This document shows positions 44,472 through 54,358 of a DNA stretch of 64,000 nt, piece after piece (position 1 is the stretch's first letter; every line of letters begins with the position of its first letter). Made by a program: the position numbers and the translations under genes. The stretch is from Methylotenera_A sp963701715 (GTDB taxonomy: Bacteria > Pseudomonadota > Gammaproteobacteria > Burkholderiales > Methylophilaceae), in the NCBI GenBank assembly GCA_963701715.1, contig CAVPAX010000007.1:1-64000 (forward strand), written 5' to 3'. Under the pieces are notes generated by a model. The model was not told the origin of the DNA. It did no database searches and saw only the letters and a program-made list of their open reading frames with translations.

Positions 44472-45650
44472 CTAATCTCTTTCAGTTTTATTCCAGGATT
44501 TTTGTCTTTTAAATAAAAATTTAAAGTAGTGAGGAATTTTTGATATTACATACACAGGCACTAATAGCATCGTTGAGAAAGAAATAATATTTCTACCCCA
44601 ACCCAGCCATGCCATAGCAATTGCAATGCTCAAGAGAGCAATTCCAGACAGCACAACTTGAAATGCCACATACCCCACATCATACAACATTAGGGTTATT
44701 CCTGTTAACACAGTATATCCGAACAAAAGTGTAACCAGCAAAGCAAGTGGAGGCACAGACAAATCAAACGCCATCGCCAACAAATTTATATCACGTTTGC
44801 AAATGCCCTGAACAAATAATTTCGGGGCTTCTGAAATGATTGTCGCTAGATGCCCATGCTCCCAACGAGTTCTCTGACCAGATTGAACTTCGGACATTAC
44901 TGGGAAATAGCTCGTCACCTGCGACCCCAAGTAAAAAATCGGCGGCGTTCCTGCTTTAGATAATTCAATACCCAACTTCATATCTTCAACGATACTACCA
45001 TTGGCTATATCTGCGTTTGAGATCATATGCCATGGAAAGGCCATTCCCGTGCCCATTAACTGACATGGCAGTCCTAACTTAGCATACCCGAGCGGACGAA
45101 CCAGATTCTTAACGCACCAGGCAAACTCGGCTATTCTGGACTTAAGGTCAGCACGCTTTGCATACATCAGATCTAATGCCTGAACTGGTCGATCACATTT
45201 TAGCGCAAAGGCTGCGAGAGATCTTAATGAGTCTGCTTTCAATATACAATCAGCATCAATAATAACCACGACATCTGGCTGTCTTTGACACAAATGCCGA
45301 ATACCAAAATCTAACGCAAAACCCTTACCACGGTTACTTAAGTTATGACGCTCTATGACTTCTGCGCCACACATAACAGCAACATCAGCCGTATCGTCAC
45401 TACAGTTGTCAGCAACCACAAGTAACTGATCATTTGATTTCAACTGAGGCTGAATTGAATTCAACGTTGCGACAATACCAGAAGACTCATTATGTGCTGG
45501 GATTAATACAGCAATTCTCGTATCAATAGATGGAATTACGTCGTCGAACTTCTTAGGTAAATAAGCCAATAGCACTTGCACAAATATGACCAGCGAAGGA
45601 ATTAGTAGCAATATTGCAACTGCTGAAAATAGGATTTCGATGAAAACCAT
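44472..45650 (-). CDS. Membrane GT2 glycosyltransferase
   Basis: A 392-residue GT-A enzyme with one N-terminal and about three C-terminal membrane helices. VLIPAHNES, DNCSDDT, DADCI, the acidic ED in IVEDMKLG and QRTRWEHG (QxxRW) are the processive GT2 signatures. It extends the EPS chain at the membrane. Abuts the next gene (45651). Confidence 0.9.
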   Translation of the reverse strand: MVFIEILFSAVAILLLIPSLVIFVQVLLAYLPKKFDDVIPSIDTRIAVLIPAHNESSGIVATLNSIQPQLKSNDQLLVVADNCSDDTADVAVMCGAEVIERHNLSNRGKGFALDFGIRHLCQRQPDVVVIIDADCILKADSLRSLAAFALKCDRPVQALDLMYAKRADLKSRIAEFAWCVKNLVRPLGYAKLGLPCQLMGTGMAFPWHMISNADIANGSIVEDMKLGIELSKAGTPPIFYLGSQVTSYFPVMSEVQSGQRTRWEHGHLATIISEAPKLFVQGICKRDINLLAMAFDLSVPPLALLVTLLFGYTVLTGITLMLYDVGYVAFQVVLSGIALLSIAIAMAWLGWGRNIISFSTMLLVPVYVISKIPHYFKFLFKRQKSWNKTERD

Positions 45651-46856
45651 CTATTTGGCACTTTCAAGAAATAGTACTGCCAGCTTCCTTGCCTCGGTAT
45701 CAATATTATGCCGCTGTGTAACTCTTGTGTAGGCGGCCTCACCCATGTCACTCAACTGCTGTGCTGATGCAGATAACATTTCTTCCATTGCAGTAGAAAG
45801 CTCCGATATAGACCCTGCTGGAACCAGCCAGCCATTCCCTCCAGGAACAACTAGTTCAGGTATTCCTGCAACATAGGTACTTATTACCGGTCGCTTAAGC
45901 GCCATCGCCTCCATAATAACTACTGGCAAGCCTTCAGCAAAGCTTGGCAACACCATGGCTTGTGATGCCAAAATCTCATCTCGAACTTGCTTGCTGCTAA
46001 TCCAACCGGTGATTTTTACATTAGCTTCAAGATTGAAAGCTTTAATTGCTCTCTCAACTTCAGGTCGCATTTCCCCATCGCCAGCAAGCACCAACTCAAA
46101 TTCAAAGCCTTTTTCTTTCAAATCTCGGCATGATTCCAGCAATAAAAGTTGTCCTTTTTGCTCGCATAACCTGCCAACACATACTAGACGAGCCTTATTG
46201 GGAATTTGGGTAGGCGCAACATCATAAAAGGATTGCTCAAGCCCGCAATGGACGATTTTTACCTTATGCCAATATTCATGTGCTATCCAGCGATATAACT
46301 GGCTCCGCCCGAAAGAACTGATGGCCACAACAAACGAAGATTGACGGATTTTTTCAGCAAGTTTAAGTGTCTGCGGCTTATCAAACTCCTCTGGCCCATG
46401 TACTGTAAAACTGTAAGGCGGTCCACCAAGAGAATGCGCCAGCATGACGACCTCTGCCGAATTACTGCCAAAATGGGCATGCACATGTTGTGCACCAAAC
46501 AACTTCATCCAAATAACAATTTGGCAAGCTTCTGCTAAGTAAATAAGGTGAAAGAATAATGGTCTATCTGCATTCCATCCCAATTTCAACGCCAATTTAA
46601 ACGTTAGAAAAAATCTTATAGGGTTTAAAAAAAATACTTTAAGTATTGCTAAGAATATCGCTAATGCACCACCCTCAAGCACATATTTTGTATTGGCTCG
46701 CTCTTTCAAGTCTTCTTGGTCTACTATTTCACCTTCCCCACCCCTTAGCGCAATACGCTGAACCTCTATTCCAAGACGTTCTAAGGCAAGAATTTCACGT
46801 CGTATAAAGCTGTGACTAACTTTAGGATACTGGTTGATAAAATAGGTAACACGCAT
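45651..46856 (-). CDS. GT4 glycosyltransferase (WcaL-like)
   Basis: A 401-residue GT-B enzyme. The N-terminus NQYPKVSHSFIRREILALE is typical of WcaL/EpsF-type enzymes; the C-terminal half has VCVGRLCEQKGQLLLLE, LAGDGEMRPEVE, and the EX7E region PSFAEGLPVVIMEAMA. Nucleotide-sugar donor unknown. Confidence 0.93.
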   Translation of the reverse strand: MRVTYFINQYPKVSHSFIRREILALERLGIEVQRIALRGGEGEIVDQEDLKERANTKYVLEGGALAIFLAILKVFFLNPIRFFLTFKLALKLGWNADRPLFFHLIYLAEACQIVIWMKLFGAQHVHAHFGSNSAEVVMLAHSLGGPPYSFTVHGPEEFDKPQTLKLAEKIRQSSFVVAISSFGRSQLYRWIAHEYWHKVKIVHCGLEQSFYDVAPTQIPNKARLVCVGRLCEQKGQLLLLESCRDLKEKGFEFELVLAGDGEMRPEVERAIKAFNLEANVKITGWISSKQVRDEILASQAMVLPSFAEGLPVVIMEAMALKRPVISTYVAGIPELVVPGGNGWLVPAGSISELSTAMEEMLSASAQQLSDMGEAAYTRVTQRHNIDTEARKLAVLFLESAK

Positions 46857-46901
46857 TAAATCTCACTTAAAATTAATTTTGTCATTATGTTTACTATCGT
46901 A

Positions 46902-47423
46902 TCAGTCTAATATTTTGGCAGGAACTCCAGCAGCTGTTTTACCTGCTGGCACATCATGTATCACTACTGCATTGGCTCCTATACATGCATGGTCGCCAAT
47001 TATCACATTGCCAAGTATCTTGGCACCCGCACCTATATCTACATGCCCTCCTATTTGCGGAGGGCCAGACTGCCCTTTTGTTCCAATGGTTACTTGTTGA
47101 AATATTAAGCAATTCGGACCAATTTTCACTCCGGGATGAATGACGATGCCATTCGGGTGTGGAATCAAGAAACCGCCTTCAATTTGACAATTCAAAGGAA
47201 TATCTGCCCCTGTCACAATGCCCCAAAACCGATGGCGCAGTATGGCTACCTTTTTCAATATAATTTGATTGAAAAGATTAGAAGACACTGAAAATCGCTG
47301 ATAGTCACGGATACTAGCGATTAATGAGCGTGATGGTTCCCACTTAAAGCAAGCCTTGCTTTCTCGGGACCAGTCAGGTTCGTCGGATGAAACAGTTTCT
47401 AAATTACCAATTAATTTACTCAT
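46902..47423 (-). CDS. Serine O-acetyltransferase-like hexapeptide transferase
   Basis: A 173-residue left-handed beta-helix acetyltransferase (CysE/EpsC type). Hexapeptide repeats: GGFLIPHPNGIVIHPGVKIG, VTIGTKG, VDIGAGAKILGNVIIGDHACIGANAVV, and a C-terminal VPAGKTAAGVPAKIL. In an EPS cluster it more likely acetylates a sugar or repeat unit than serine. Confidence 0.88.
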   Translation of the reverse strand: MSKLIGNLETVSSDEPDWSRESKACFKWEPSRSLIASIRDYQRFSVSSNLFNQIILKKVAILRHRFWGIVTGADIPLNCQIEGGFLIPHPNGIVIHPGVKIGPNCLIFQQVTIGTKGQSGPPQIGGHVDIGAGAKILGNVIIGDHACIGANAVVIHDVPAGKTAAGVPAKILD

Positions 47424-47545
47424 ACTTTAATATTTTCTAAACCTTAGACTAAAGATTGCTTTAAATTAAGAATATTCGTTAACAGCTCCAAATGCTCAAT
47501 TAAAAAATTAAGTAACATTTTCATATTATGTTTAGCACAATTCTT

Positions 47546-48460
47546 TTATTTAATGGTTTTTAACCATTGATGATTTAAAAAAAGGCCTTCTTTTAACGAA
47601 ACACTAGGCTGCCATCCAAACATGCTTTTTGCTTTGGAAATATCAAGCGCAATCTCCTGAACATCGAACTTTCTTGATTCAGTATATTCAACATCAGCAT
47701 CAAACTGCATCTCAGTTTTAATTGATTCTACTAGCTCGTTTAATGACAAAGCTATACCAGACCCCGCATTCACTATTCCAGTACCGTCTTTTTCTATAAC
47801 TATTCTACAAAGTCTAGCTAAATCTGTAACAAATAAATAATCACGTTTAACAGTTCCGTCTCCCCAAATATTTATATTTTTCTTTGCTAGCATTTGACTC
47901 ATGAATGTTGCAATTGCACCTTGCACATTATAATGGCCCTGCCTTGGTCCATATGGGTTGGAGGGTCGAATAATCATTGGTCTCAAACCATGCAAATAAG
48001 CATACATCCCTAAATACTTCTCAATTGCGACTTTTACAACACCATAAGAACAAATTGGCTCTAGTACATGTGTTTCAGGTACAGGATTAATAAAAGGCAC
48101 TCCATAAACGGCCCCTCCAGAAGAAAGATATACAATGCGTTTAATATTGCAAGTCAACATTATCTGCAAAAGCCTAATTGTGTTTATTAGATTGCTCTGA
48201 ATATCAGCTATAGGATCCAGATTAGAGGTACTCGGTGTAGTAGTACTAATCAAGTGAATTACTACATCTACCCCGTGGAGTGCCTCAGCTAATAAAGAAG
48301 TATCAGAAAAGTTTCCAAGAAAGTACTTCACCTTGGCAAAAGGAGGGCGCCATACTTCAGGACTTCTATCAAAGACGTTAACATCATAATCAGCTAACAA
48401 TAACTCATCAACAATATGAGATCCTATAAAGCCGTTACCGCCTAATACCAGCACCTTCAT
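47546..48460 (-). CDS. NAD-dependent sugar epimerase/dehydratase
   Basis: A 304-residue extended SDR with GGNGFIGSHI, SSGGAVYG and catalytic YxxxK (YGVVKVAIE), and a RPSNPYGPRQG segment. Nucleotide-sugar epimerase of the UDP-glucose-4-epimerase-like group; exact substrate unknown. Its start overlaps the end of the upstream GT gene by 4 bp. Confidence 0.92.
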   Translation of the reverse strand: MKVLVLGGNGFIGSHIVDELLLADYDVNVFDRSPEVWRPPFAKVKYFLGNFSDTSLLAEALHGVDVVIHLISTTTPSTSNLDPIADIQSNLINTIRLLQIMLTCNIKRIVYLSSGGAVYGVPFINPVPETHVLEPICSYGVVKVAIEKYLGMYAYLHGLRPMIIRPSNPYGPRQGHYNVQGAIATFMSQMLAKKNINIWGDGTVKRDYLFVTDLARLCRIVIEKDGTGIVNAGSGIALSLNELVESIKTEMQFDADVEYTESRKFDVQEIALDISKAKSMFGWQPSVSLKEGLFLNHQWLKTIK

Positions 48461-49626
48461 TTATTGTCTATCCCGCTTAATCGGGATAGCAAAAGCTGAC
48501 TCCGCTTACGCCCGACAGTTGACCATAAATAATCTTTTGCTTTCACATAAGCATTACTGGAGAATCTTTTTCTCAAATCAATATCCTCAGAAATTTTCTT
48601 TATTGATTCAATCCAAGTTAGATCGTCATGAGGCTCAATCACAAAACCCTCTTTGTTATGCTCAATAACTCCACCGCCACCCATGGGGCTCACAATGCAT
48701 GGCAAACCTGCTCCGAGCGCGAGATAGGTAACTAAAGGGCTACCCTCTTCTAGACTTGGTAATAAAAATACATCAGCTTCCTTGTATATCGGCTTCAAGT
48801 CTTTTACGTAAGGTACATGTTCAATATCTGATCTTTTCAGATAGGGTTCAATAATATGCTGAACATCCGGCTGTATATCACCAACCAACTTCAGCTTACC
48901 TTTCACATTGGATCTGCACCAGTAATCCAGGATGAGATGCGATCCTTTGCGTACACCTATCCTTCCAACAAAAATCGCAGTGATTTCAGTGTCCTGGGAA
49001 CGGCCGTTCATTTCATGCGCTGGCAGAATATCGCTCTCCTTGAGACCATAAGAGGTTTCGAGAATTTTTCCAGGAGGTACTTTTGCAGCAATCAATGAAG
49101 CAGTAACAATTGGGCTGCAAGAAAACACGAAATCCACCAGTTCTAGTTTGGCAGACTCTTCTACCACGTCTTCAGATGTAATACCATGGGTCGGATTTAG
49201 CCCCAGCCTTTTATATTCTGCATCTAATATCGATTTGCTGGTCGCCTGGTGTGTATTAACACTCTCCATAATGAGTTTATGTCCACGTGCGTGCAAGCTT
49301 TCATATAGACCTAATGATATCCCTGGCCAAAGGTAAGCATACTCAGAATCTTTAAGTGAATGAGAAAATCGAAATTCTGCAATTTTCCTCAGCTGAGGAC
49401 CCGATAAAAGTCGATATAAAATGGATTTTGACCAGGCGGGTAAAGCATTCTGATAGAATGATTTAGATAAGTCAGAGCCTGAAGCAATTCCCATCAAAGA
49501 AACTTCAATATCCTTTGATTGCATTGCTTCAATGATAGAAAGCGCCGCATAAGCTATACCAGCTATATAAAAATAATTAGGGTAAAACGCAGCTATTTTT
49601 ACCATGAGTTGTTTATGTGTCAGCAT
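48457..49626 (-). CDS. GT4 glycosyltransferase
   Basis: A 389-residue GT-B enzyme: FVGRIGVRKGSHLILDYW, LLPSLEEGSPLVTYLALGAGLPCIVSP (EX7E region) and the terminal KAKDYLWSTVGRK. The ATG at codon 8 is a possible start. Coupled to the epimerase gene by an ATGA overlap. Confidence 0.9.
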   Translation of the reverse strand: MLTHKQLMVKIAAFYPNYFYIAGIAYAALSIIEAMQSKDIEVSLMGIASGSDLSKSFYQNALPAWSKSILYRLLSGPQLRKIAEFRFSHSLKDSEYAYLWPGISLGLYESLHARGHKLIMESVNTHQATSKSILDAEYKRLGLNPTHGITSEDVVEESAKLELVDFVFSCSPIVTASLIAAKVPPGKILETSYGLKESDILPAHEMNGRSQDTEITAIFVGRIGVRKGSHLILDYWCRSNVKGKLKLVGDIQPDVQHIIEPYLKRSDIEHVPYVKDLKPIYKEADVFLLPSLEEGSPLVTYLALGAGLPCIVSPMGGGGVIEHNKEGFVIEPHDDLTWIESIKKISEDIDLRKRFSSNAYVKAKDYLWSTVGRKRSQLLLSRLSGIDNK

Positions 49627-49641
49627 TATGATTATTCTAAT

Positions 49642-50631
49642 TCATTTATATTCAATTAACTGCATTGTTCTGCCGAATGCCTGCTGATAGTAAAACCTTA
49701 GCTGACCGTACAATTCAGCAAATTTACCCAGTACGCTGAAACCAGCTAGCAGCCATGGGTACGGTTTCAATTCTTTTCTATTTTTCAAGGATAGTCGAAA
49801 TACCTGTAATGGATAGATTAATGCAATAATCAGGCTGCACTGCCAGCAAAAAAAGCCCGTTAAAATTACAACAAGAGGGATTACCAGCCCCCATATCAAA
49901 GAACGCCTGGACTCCTTGACCCAATGCCTTTCTGGCGGTGCTCCATGCAAATAAGCACCCTCAGCGAAAGCATAACCACCGCGAATGTTTCGTTTCCACC
50001 ATTGGCTGAACTTAGTCATGGCAGCATCATGTAATACCATTTCCACATCCAATCGCCACACTTTCCAACCCATCGAGCGCAATCTAACACAAAGCTCGGG
50101 CTCTTCTCCAGCAATCAACTGATTCCTAAACCCACCAGTATCCCGAAAAGCTTTTACTCGCATAAGCGCATTTCCACCGCTAGCTTTTGCATCACCAACT
50201 GGTGTATTCCATTCCAAATCACACATTAGATTATAAATTGATTTTTCCGGATGTCTTTCTCGACAATGGCCACTGACTACTGCCACGTTTTGATGTGTAT
50301 CCAGAAAATCGACACCTTTATTAATCCAATCTGGCATGACTTCGCAGTCGCCATCCACAAATTGAACATATTTTAGATTTGGTGAGATTTGTATAAGATA
50401 CTGAAACCCGGCGTTTCTTGCCCTTGCGGCCGTAAAGGGAATATTCATATCGAGCGCCAAAGCATTGGCGCCCAACTCAGTTGCCTCATTCATTGAGTCA
50501 TCGGTTGAACCAGAATCTACATACACGACCACAAATTCTTTTCCTGCCAACGACTGTAGGCAGCGAACCAATCGCTGACCTTCATTTCGGCCAATAACTA
50601 CAACGCCTACCTCGGTCTGACTAATTAACAT
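49642..50631 (-). CDS. GT2 glycosyltransferase
   Basis: A 329-residue enzyme with VVIGRNEGQRLVRCLQSL, YVDSGSTDDS, QFVDGDCEV and AGEEPELCVRLRSMGW. Two C-terminal membrane helices (about 245-290). Probably adds one residue of the EPS repeat. Confidence 0.92.
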   Translation of the reverse strand: MLISQTEVGVVVIGRNEGQRLVRCLQSLAGKEFVVVYVDSGSTDDSMNEATELGANALALDMNIPFTAARARNAGFQYLIQISPNLKYVQFVDGDCEVMPDWINKGVDFLDTHQNVAVVSGHCRERHPEKSIYNLMCDLEWNTPVGDAKASGGNALMRVKAFRDTGGFRNQLIAGEEPELCVRLRSMGWKVWRLDVEMVLHDAAMTKFSQWWKRNIRGGYAFAEGAYLHGAPPERHWVKESRRSLIWGLVIPLVVILTGFFCWQCSLIIALIYPLQVFRLSLKNRKELKPYPWLLAGFSVLGKFAELYGQLRFYYQQAFGRTMQLIEYK

Positions 50632-50726
50632 TTGTTATTTCTATTCCTGGAAACGCATTCGAAAAACTAAGCAAGCACAACTATATATCTGCATATTTTT
50701 AAAGATACAATTCTTTCTAAAAATAT

Positions 50727-51713
50727 TTAACGAATTTTCCATACGCTTCCTGTCAATATCGCTTTAAGATCGCCCCATAAGAGATCAAATGAATAACACT
50801 TGGGATCTCTTAATGCGCCTTGTGCGCCCAATCTTAAGAAACGCCGTATGAAAAAAGTCAAACGGCCAAAAGACCAAAGTAAGTCGGCCAAGACAAGTGC
50901 TGAAATACCATAATTTTTGACGAAATAACGTCTTCGGGAGTTATACCAATAAGCAGGTCTACGTTTTGTGCTTTTAATTCCAGTAGATGCGCCCTCAATA
51001 TGCATCACTATTGATTCTGGCACATACCAGGTTTGCCAGCCTGCTTGAGCTGCCCTAAAGAAAAAGTCTACTTCTTCAAAATAGAGAAAATAGCCCTCAT
51101 CCATAAGGCCAATTTCTTCAATTACTTCGCGCCTGATAATCATGCTTGACCCAGAAACCCAATCGCATAGATGAGCCTCATCTCGCAATGGTGGTGTAAC
51201 CTCATAATTTGCTAAAAATCGATTAAGGAAGCCCAGTCGAGCTCCTTCAAGTAGCTCACTTAATGGAGAATGAAATTTATGTGCTGAGCATTCTATGCCA
51301 CCCTCCTCATTTTCAAGCCTACTACCAGCGATTCCTGCCTTTGGGTGCTCATCCATAAACGTGATTAAATTTTTAATTGCACCCTCCCGTGCCACTGAGT
51401 CCGGGTTAAGCAACATTAAATAATCCACATGTTCAGCGGACGAAAACGCCTTTGAAAAGCCTATGTTGTTGCCAAAAGCAAAACCACCATTCTTGCTCAT
51501 CGGCATGATACTTGACCATGACCCCCATCCTTCAGAATCGATTGCTGAAGCAATTTTCCCAGCCGAGCCGTCACCAGAGGCATTGTCAACAATGATAACC
51601 TGGCCACCTCCTAGCGCGTCCTTCTGTGAATACATGGCGCGCAGAGACTCAATCACCAAATCAGCAGTGCGATAATTAACTGTAATAATCCAAGTGACGG
51701 GCTTCTTACTCAA
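50727..51713 (-). CDS. GT2 glycosyltransferase (rhamnosyltransferase-like)
   Basis: A 328-residue enzyme with IITVNYRTADLVIESLRAM, DNASGDGS, LLNPDSVA, and GYFLYFEEVDFFFRAAQAGW. This pattern is typical of rhamnosyltransferases of O-antigen/EPS loci. Its start overlaps the preceding GT2 gene by 8 bp. Confidence 0.92.
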   Translation of the reverse strand: MSKKPVTWIITVNYRTADLVIESLRAMYSQKDALGGGQVIIVDNASGDGSAGKIASAIDSEGWGSWSSIMPMSKNGGFAFGNNIGFSKAFSSAEHVDYLMLLNPDSVAREGAIKNLITFMDEHPKAGIAGSRLENEEGGIECSAHKFHSPLSELLEGARLGFLNRFLANYEVTPPLRDEAHLCDWVSGSSMIIRREVIEEIGLMDEGYFLYFEEVDFFFRAAQAGWQTWYVPESIVMHIEGASTGIKSTKRRPAYWYNSRRRYFVKNYGISALVLADLLWSFGRLTFFIRRFLRLGAQGALRDPKCYSFDLLWGDLKAILTGSVWKIR

Positions 51714-52596
51714 GCGGCCTCCAAAATTTAATCTTTGGCCTGAAGAAAATTAGCCCATTAAATAATGGCCATATCGTTTTCAATGGCACTTTCCTTGTGA
51801 CAATTTCCCATGCGTTCTTGAAGAACCATAGCCAAATTCTCGCGATTTTTTTAAAACCTGACTTATTTGACAATCTAATTGAAGCAAAGTGATTCCTTAC
51901 ATAATAGCCATGTTTTAACATATCTATTTTTGAATTGAATGGATCAAAGCTACCCTTTTGATAATGTACGATGATGCTTTTTATCACACAATAACATTTT
52001 CTAGAGCGCGCTACCCGGGAGGTATACTCCATATCTTCTTCATACATAAAGAACTCTTCCATGGGTAAGCCAAAGTCTAATATCGACTGGGAAGAAACCA
52101 AGCACCCGATCCAAGTAGCTGCGGTGACCGGCACACAACCATCTTGCAAAACTGAGCCATACCATTTATTTGAACCATCAGCGGCCGGCGACATATAGAC
52201 TTGCCTGTCAGGATTAACCACAACTGCGCCTAAAAACCCAGTTTTGGACGAATCAAAATATTTACAGTTCGTCATCTCTTCTAACGCATTGAGTTCAGGT
52301 ACCGCATCATCATCAAATAGCCATGACCATTGATGTCCTTTGGTGATGGCCATTTTCATTCCAGTAGTAAAACCGCCCGCACTGCCCACATTACCCTGCT
52401 GATGAACAGTAATGTCAGATTGTTGATTTAACCACTCCAAAATTCTGGGGTTGGTTCCCTGAAATATCACTATAATTTCATCAGGCTTCCTTGTCTGATT
52501 TTTTAAATTATGAATTACTTTTTTGAGATCATCTTCTCTAGAAAAAGCCAGGACAATCGCTGCCACTGATTCATGCTTTAATTTCACATCATCCAT
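51706..52596 (-). CDS. GT2 glycosyltransferase (galactofuranosyl/rhamnosyl type)
   Basis: A 296-residue enzyme with IVLAFSREDDLKKVIHNL, QGNVGSAGGFTTGM, WLFDDDAVPE (DDD motif), and EFFMYEEDMEYTSRVARS. Overlap with the next gene indicates one operon from 54019 leftward. Confidence 0.92.
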   Translation of the reverse strand: MDDVKLKHESVAAIVLAFSREDDLKKVIHNLKNQTRKPDEIIVIFQGTNPRILEWLNQQSDITVHQQGNVGSAGGFTTGMKMAITKGHQWSWLFDDDAVPELNALEEMTNCKYFDSSKTGFLGAVVVNPDRQVYMSPAADGSNKWYGSVLQDGCVPVTAATWIGCLVSSQSILDFGLPMEEFFMYEEDMEYTSRVARSRKCYCVIKSIIVHYQKGSFDPFNSKIDMLKHGYYVRNHFASIRLSNKSGFKKIARIWLWFFKNAWEIVTRKVPLKTIWPLFNGLIFFRPKIKFWRPLE

Positions 52597-52639
52597 TCCA
52601 GTCTCTCCGTAGTTCTATTTTGTCTAAATTTATAGTGAA

Positions 52640-54019
52640 TCAAATTCCAGCTTTAATACTCTCATATGCCAATACGAAAAGTTTCGAGAAACCATATCCC
52701 GCTAAAAGTGCCGGTAAAGTAATCAATTCCTTTCTCCAATCAAGCAGACCAAGCCGCCTCATTAAAAACCAAGTCAAGGGGAGTGTGAAAATAATGGCTA
52801 ATGCAATCACAAACAACGCACCATCCATGCCAAAATGATGGTATGCAGGAATTAGAAAGGCAAATAAAGCTATCAGCTGCAGTACGTTCATCGGAACAGA
52901 AAGCTTGGATTTTCCTACCGCCAAATAACATTGTTCAGCAATAACTGTTCTCGAGCCAAGCAACCATAAAGCAAGTATTTCTATCATATGGCCTGCGCTT
53001 TCATATCGGTTGTCATAAAGCACCTCAACAATAATATAGCCAGCATTGAATAAAAAACCGCAAAGAAACAGCATTAGCGCATCAAAGGGAAGACGAAATT
53101 TATAATACACATTAATCAATTCAGCAGGGCGTTCTCTATGAGCTTTACTCAACACAGGATAAGCAACTGAAGATGACCACTTAGACGCAATCTCTTGTAA
53201 CGCATTGTTTACAAAGATTGCGATTGTATAGATCCCAAGCAGTTGTGAACTGATCAAACCTGCCAAAATCAATTTATCGGTACTCCTGACAAAATAACCC
53301 ATGATAGTGGTTATTAAAATCCATTTCCCAAACCCAAACAATTCCTTAAATGCGCGCAATTCCCAAGCAAATTTATTGTTAACTCCTGGAAGTAATAAAT
53401 GACTCATTAGAGTTTTTGCAACTGTACCGACTAAAGATCCAATAACAAGCGCCCATATTGACTGCTTCACTAACGCAAAAGTAAGCATGGTTAACAAGCT
53501 CAAGACTTGGCACGCCAAGTCGATCATCGTCAGTTTTCCAAGAAGCATATGGCGGCCGGCGCTTGCTGATTTGGTAGATTCGAAACCTGAGATTAGCGCT
53601 GTAAATGAAAGCACTGCAATAATGGCTGGCAGACTTGAATCGGCATATGCACTGCCAATAGGAATTAAACCTGCCTGATTGGCAAAATAAAGAACTACAC
53701 TTAAACTTAAAGCCGCAATCCAAATCAACGTGCCGCGTAGTATTTGAATAACCCAGGCTGTATCCAGAAAAATTCTTTCATCACCGCGAGTACTCTGGAT
53801 GATATTATGTTGAACGCCTAAATAGGAGCATAGTTGCAAACCTACAATCAAGGTATTAGCTACAGCCATGACACCAAACATTTCAGGCACCAGCAATCTC
53901 GTCATTATCAAATTACTAGCTAGGCGCAGTAATTGCCCACCAATTTGCCCACCGAAAACCCATGCGCTTGAGCGAATTATGAGATGCCGAACTGATTGAT
54001 TTACATTATTTTTATTCAT
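52640..54019 (-). CDS. Polysaccharide flippase (Wzx/LPS export family)
   Basis: A 459-residue membrane protein with about 12-14 helices of the MOP superfamily. It begins with RHLIIRSSAWVFGGQIGGQLLRLASNLIMTRLL-type sequence typical of polysaccharide biosynthesis flippases. Flips the lipid-linked repeat unit across the inner membrane. First gene of the minus-strand glycosyltransferase operon. Confidence 0.93.
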   Translation of the reverse strand: MNKNNVNQSVRHLIIRSSAWVFGGQIGGQLLRLASNLIMTRLLVPEMFGVMAVANTLIVGLQLCSYLGVQHNIIQSTRGDERIFLDTAWVIQILRGTLIWIAALSLSVVLYFANQAGLIPIGSAYADSSLPAIIAVLSFTALISGFESTKSASAGRHMLLGKLTMIDLACQVLSLLTMLTFALVKQSIWALVIGSLVGTVAKTLMSHLLLPGVNNKFAWELRAFKELFGFGKWILITTIMGYFVRSTDKLILAGLISSQLLGIYTIAIFVNNALQEIASKWSSSVAYPVLSKAHRERPAELINVYYKFRLPFDALMLFLCGFLFNAGYIIVEVLYDNRYESAGHMIEILALWLLGSRTVIAEQCYLAVGKSKLSVPMNVLQLIALFAFLIPAYHHFGMDGALFVIALAIIFTLPLTWFLMRRLGLLDWRKELITLPALLAGYGFSKLFVLAYESIKAGI

Positions 54020-54358
54020 TATGTAGGTACGGTAAATGCTTTCTATAGCTTTAATTTTGAAGGGCTTGATGATTGGCTATATTGATGTATTTACAAATAG
54101 CTCTTATAGGCTATGGCGCTATGGCATATTAATATTCATTATTAGAATCGTAAATAAATAACGCAAGCATATTAATTAAAGCCTAGTTCGCATAGACAAA
54201 GAAAATGTTTAATTAGTAAAGCATTTATCATGCCAACGCAGGAAGCGGCCTCTTGAGAATATAGACAGTCAGTATTATAAATAAACCATACGTGTTTATG
54301 TTATATTTAAAACGCTTAATAATGAGAATAAAAATCCGGTCAAAAATAGGGGGGGAAA
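54020..54358. other. Divergent intergenic region
   Basis: A 339-bp AT-rich region between the flippase operon and the divergent VirK-family gene. It presumably contains both promoters; I see no distinct box or hairpin. A GGGGGGAAA ribosome site ends it on the plus strand. Confidence 0.5.
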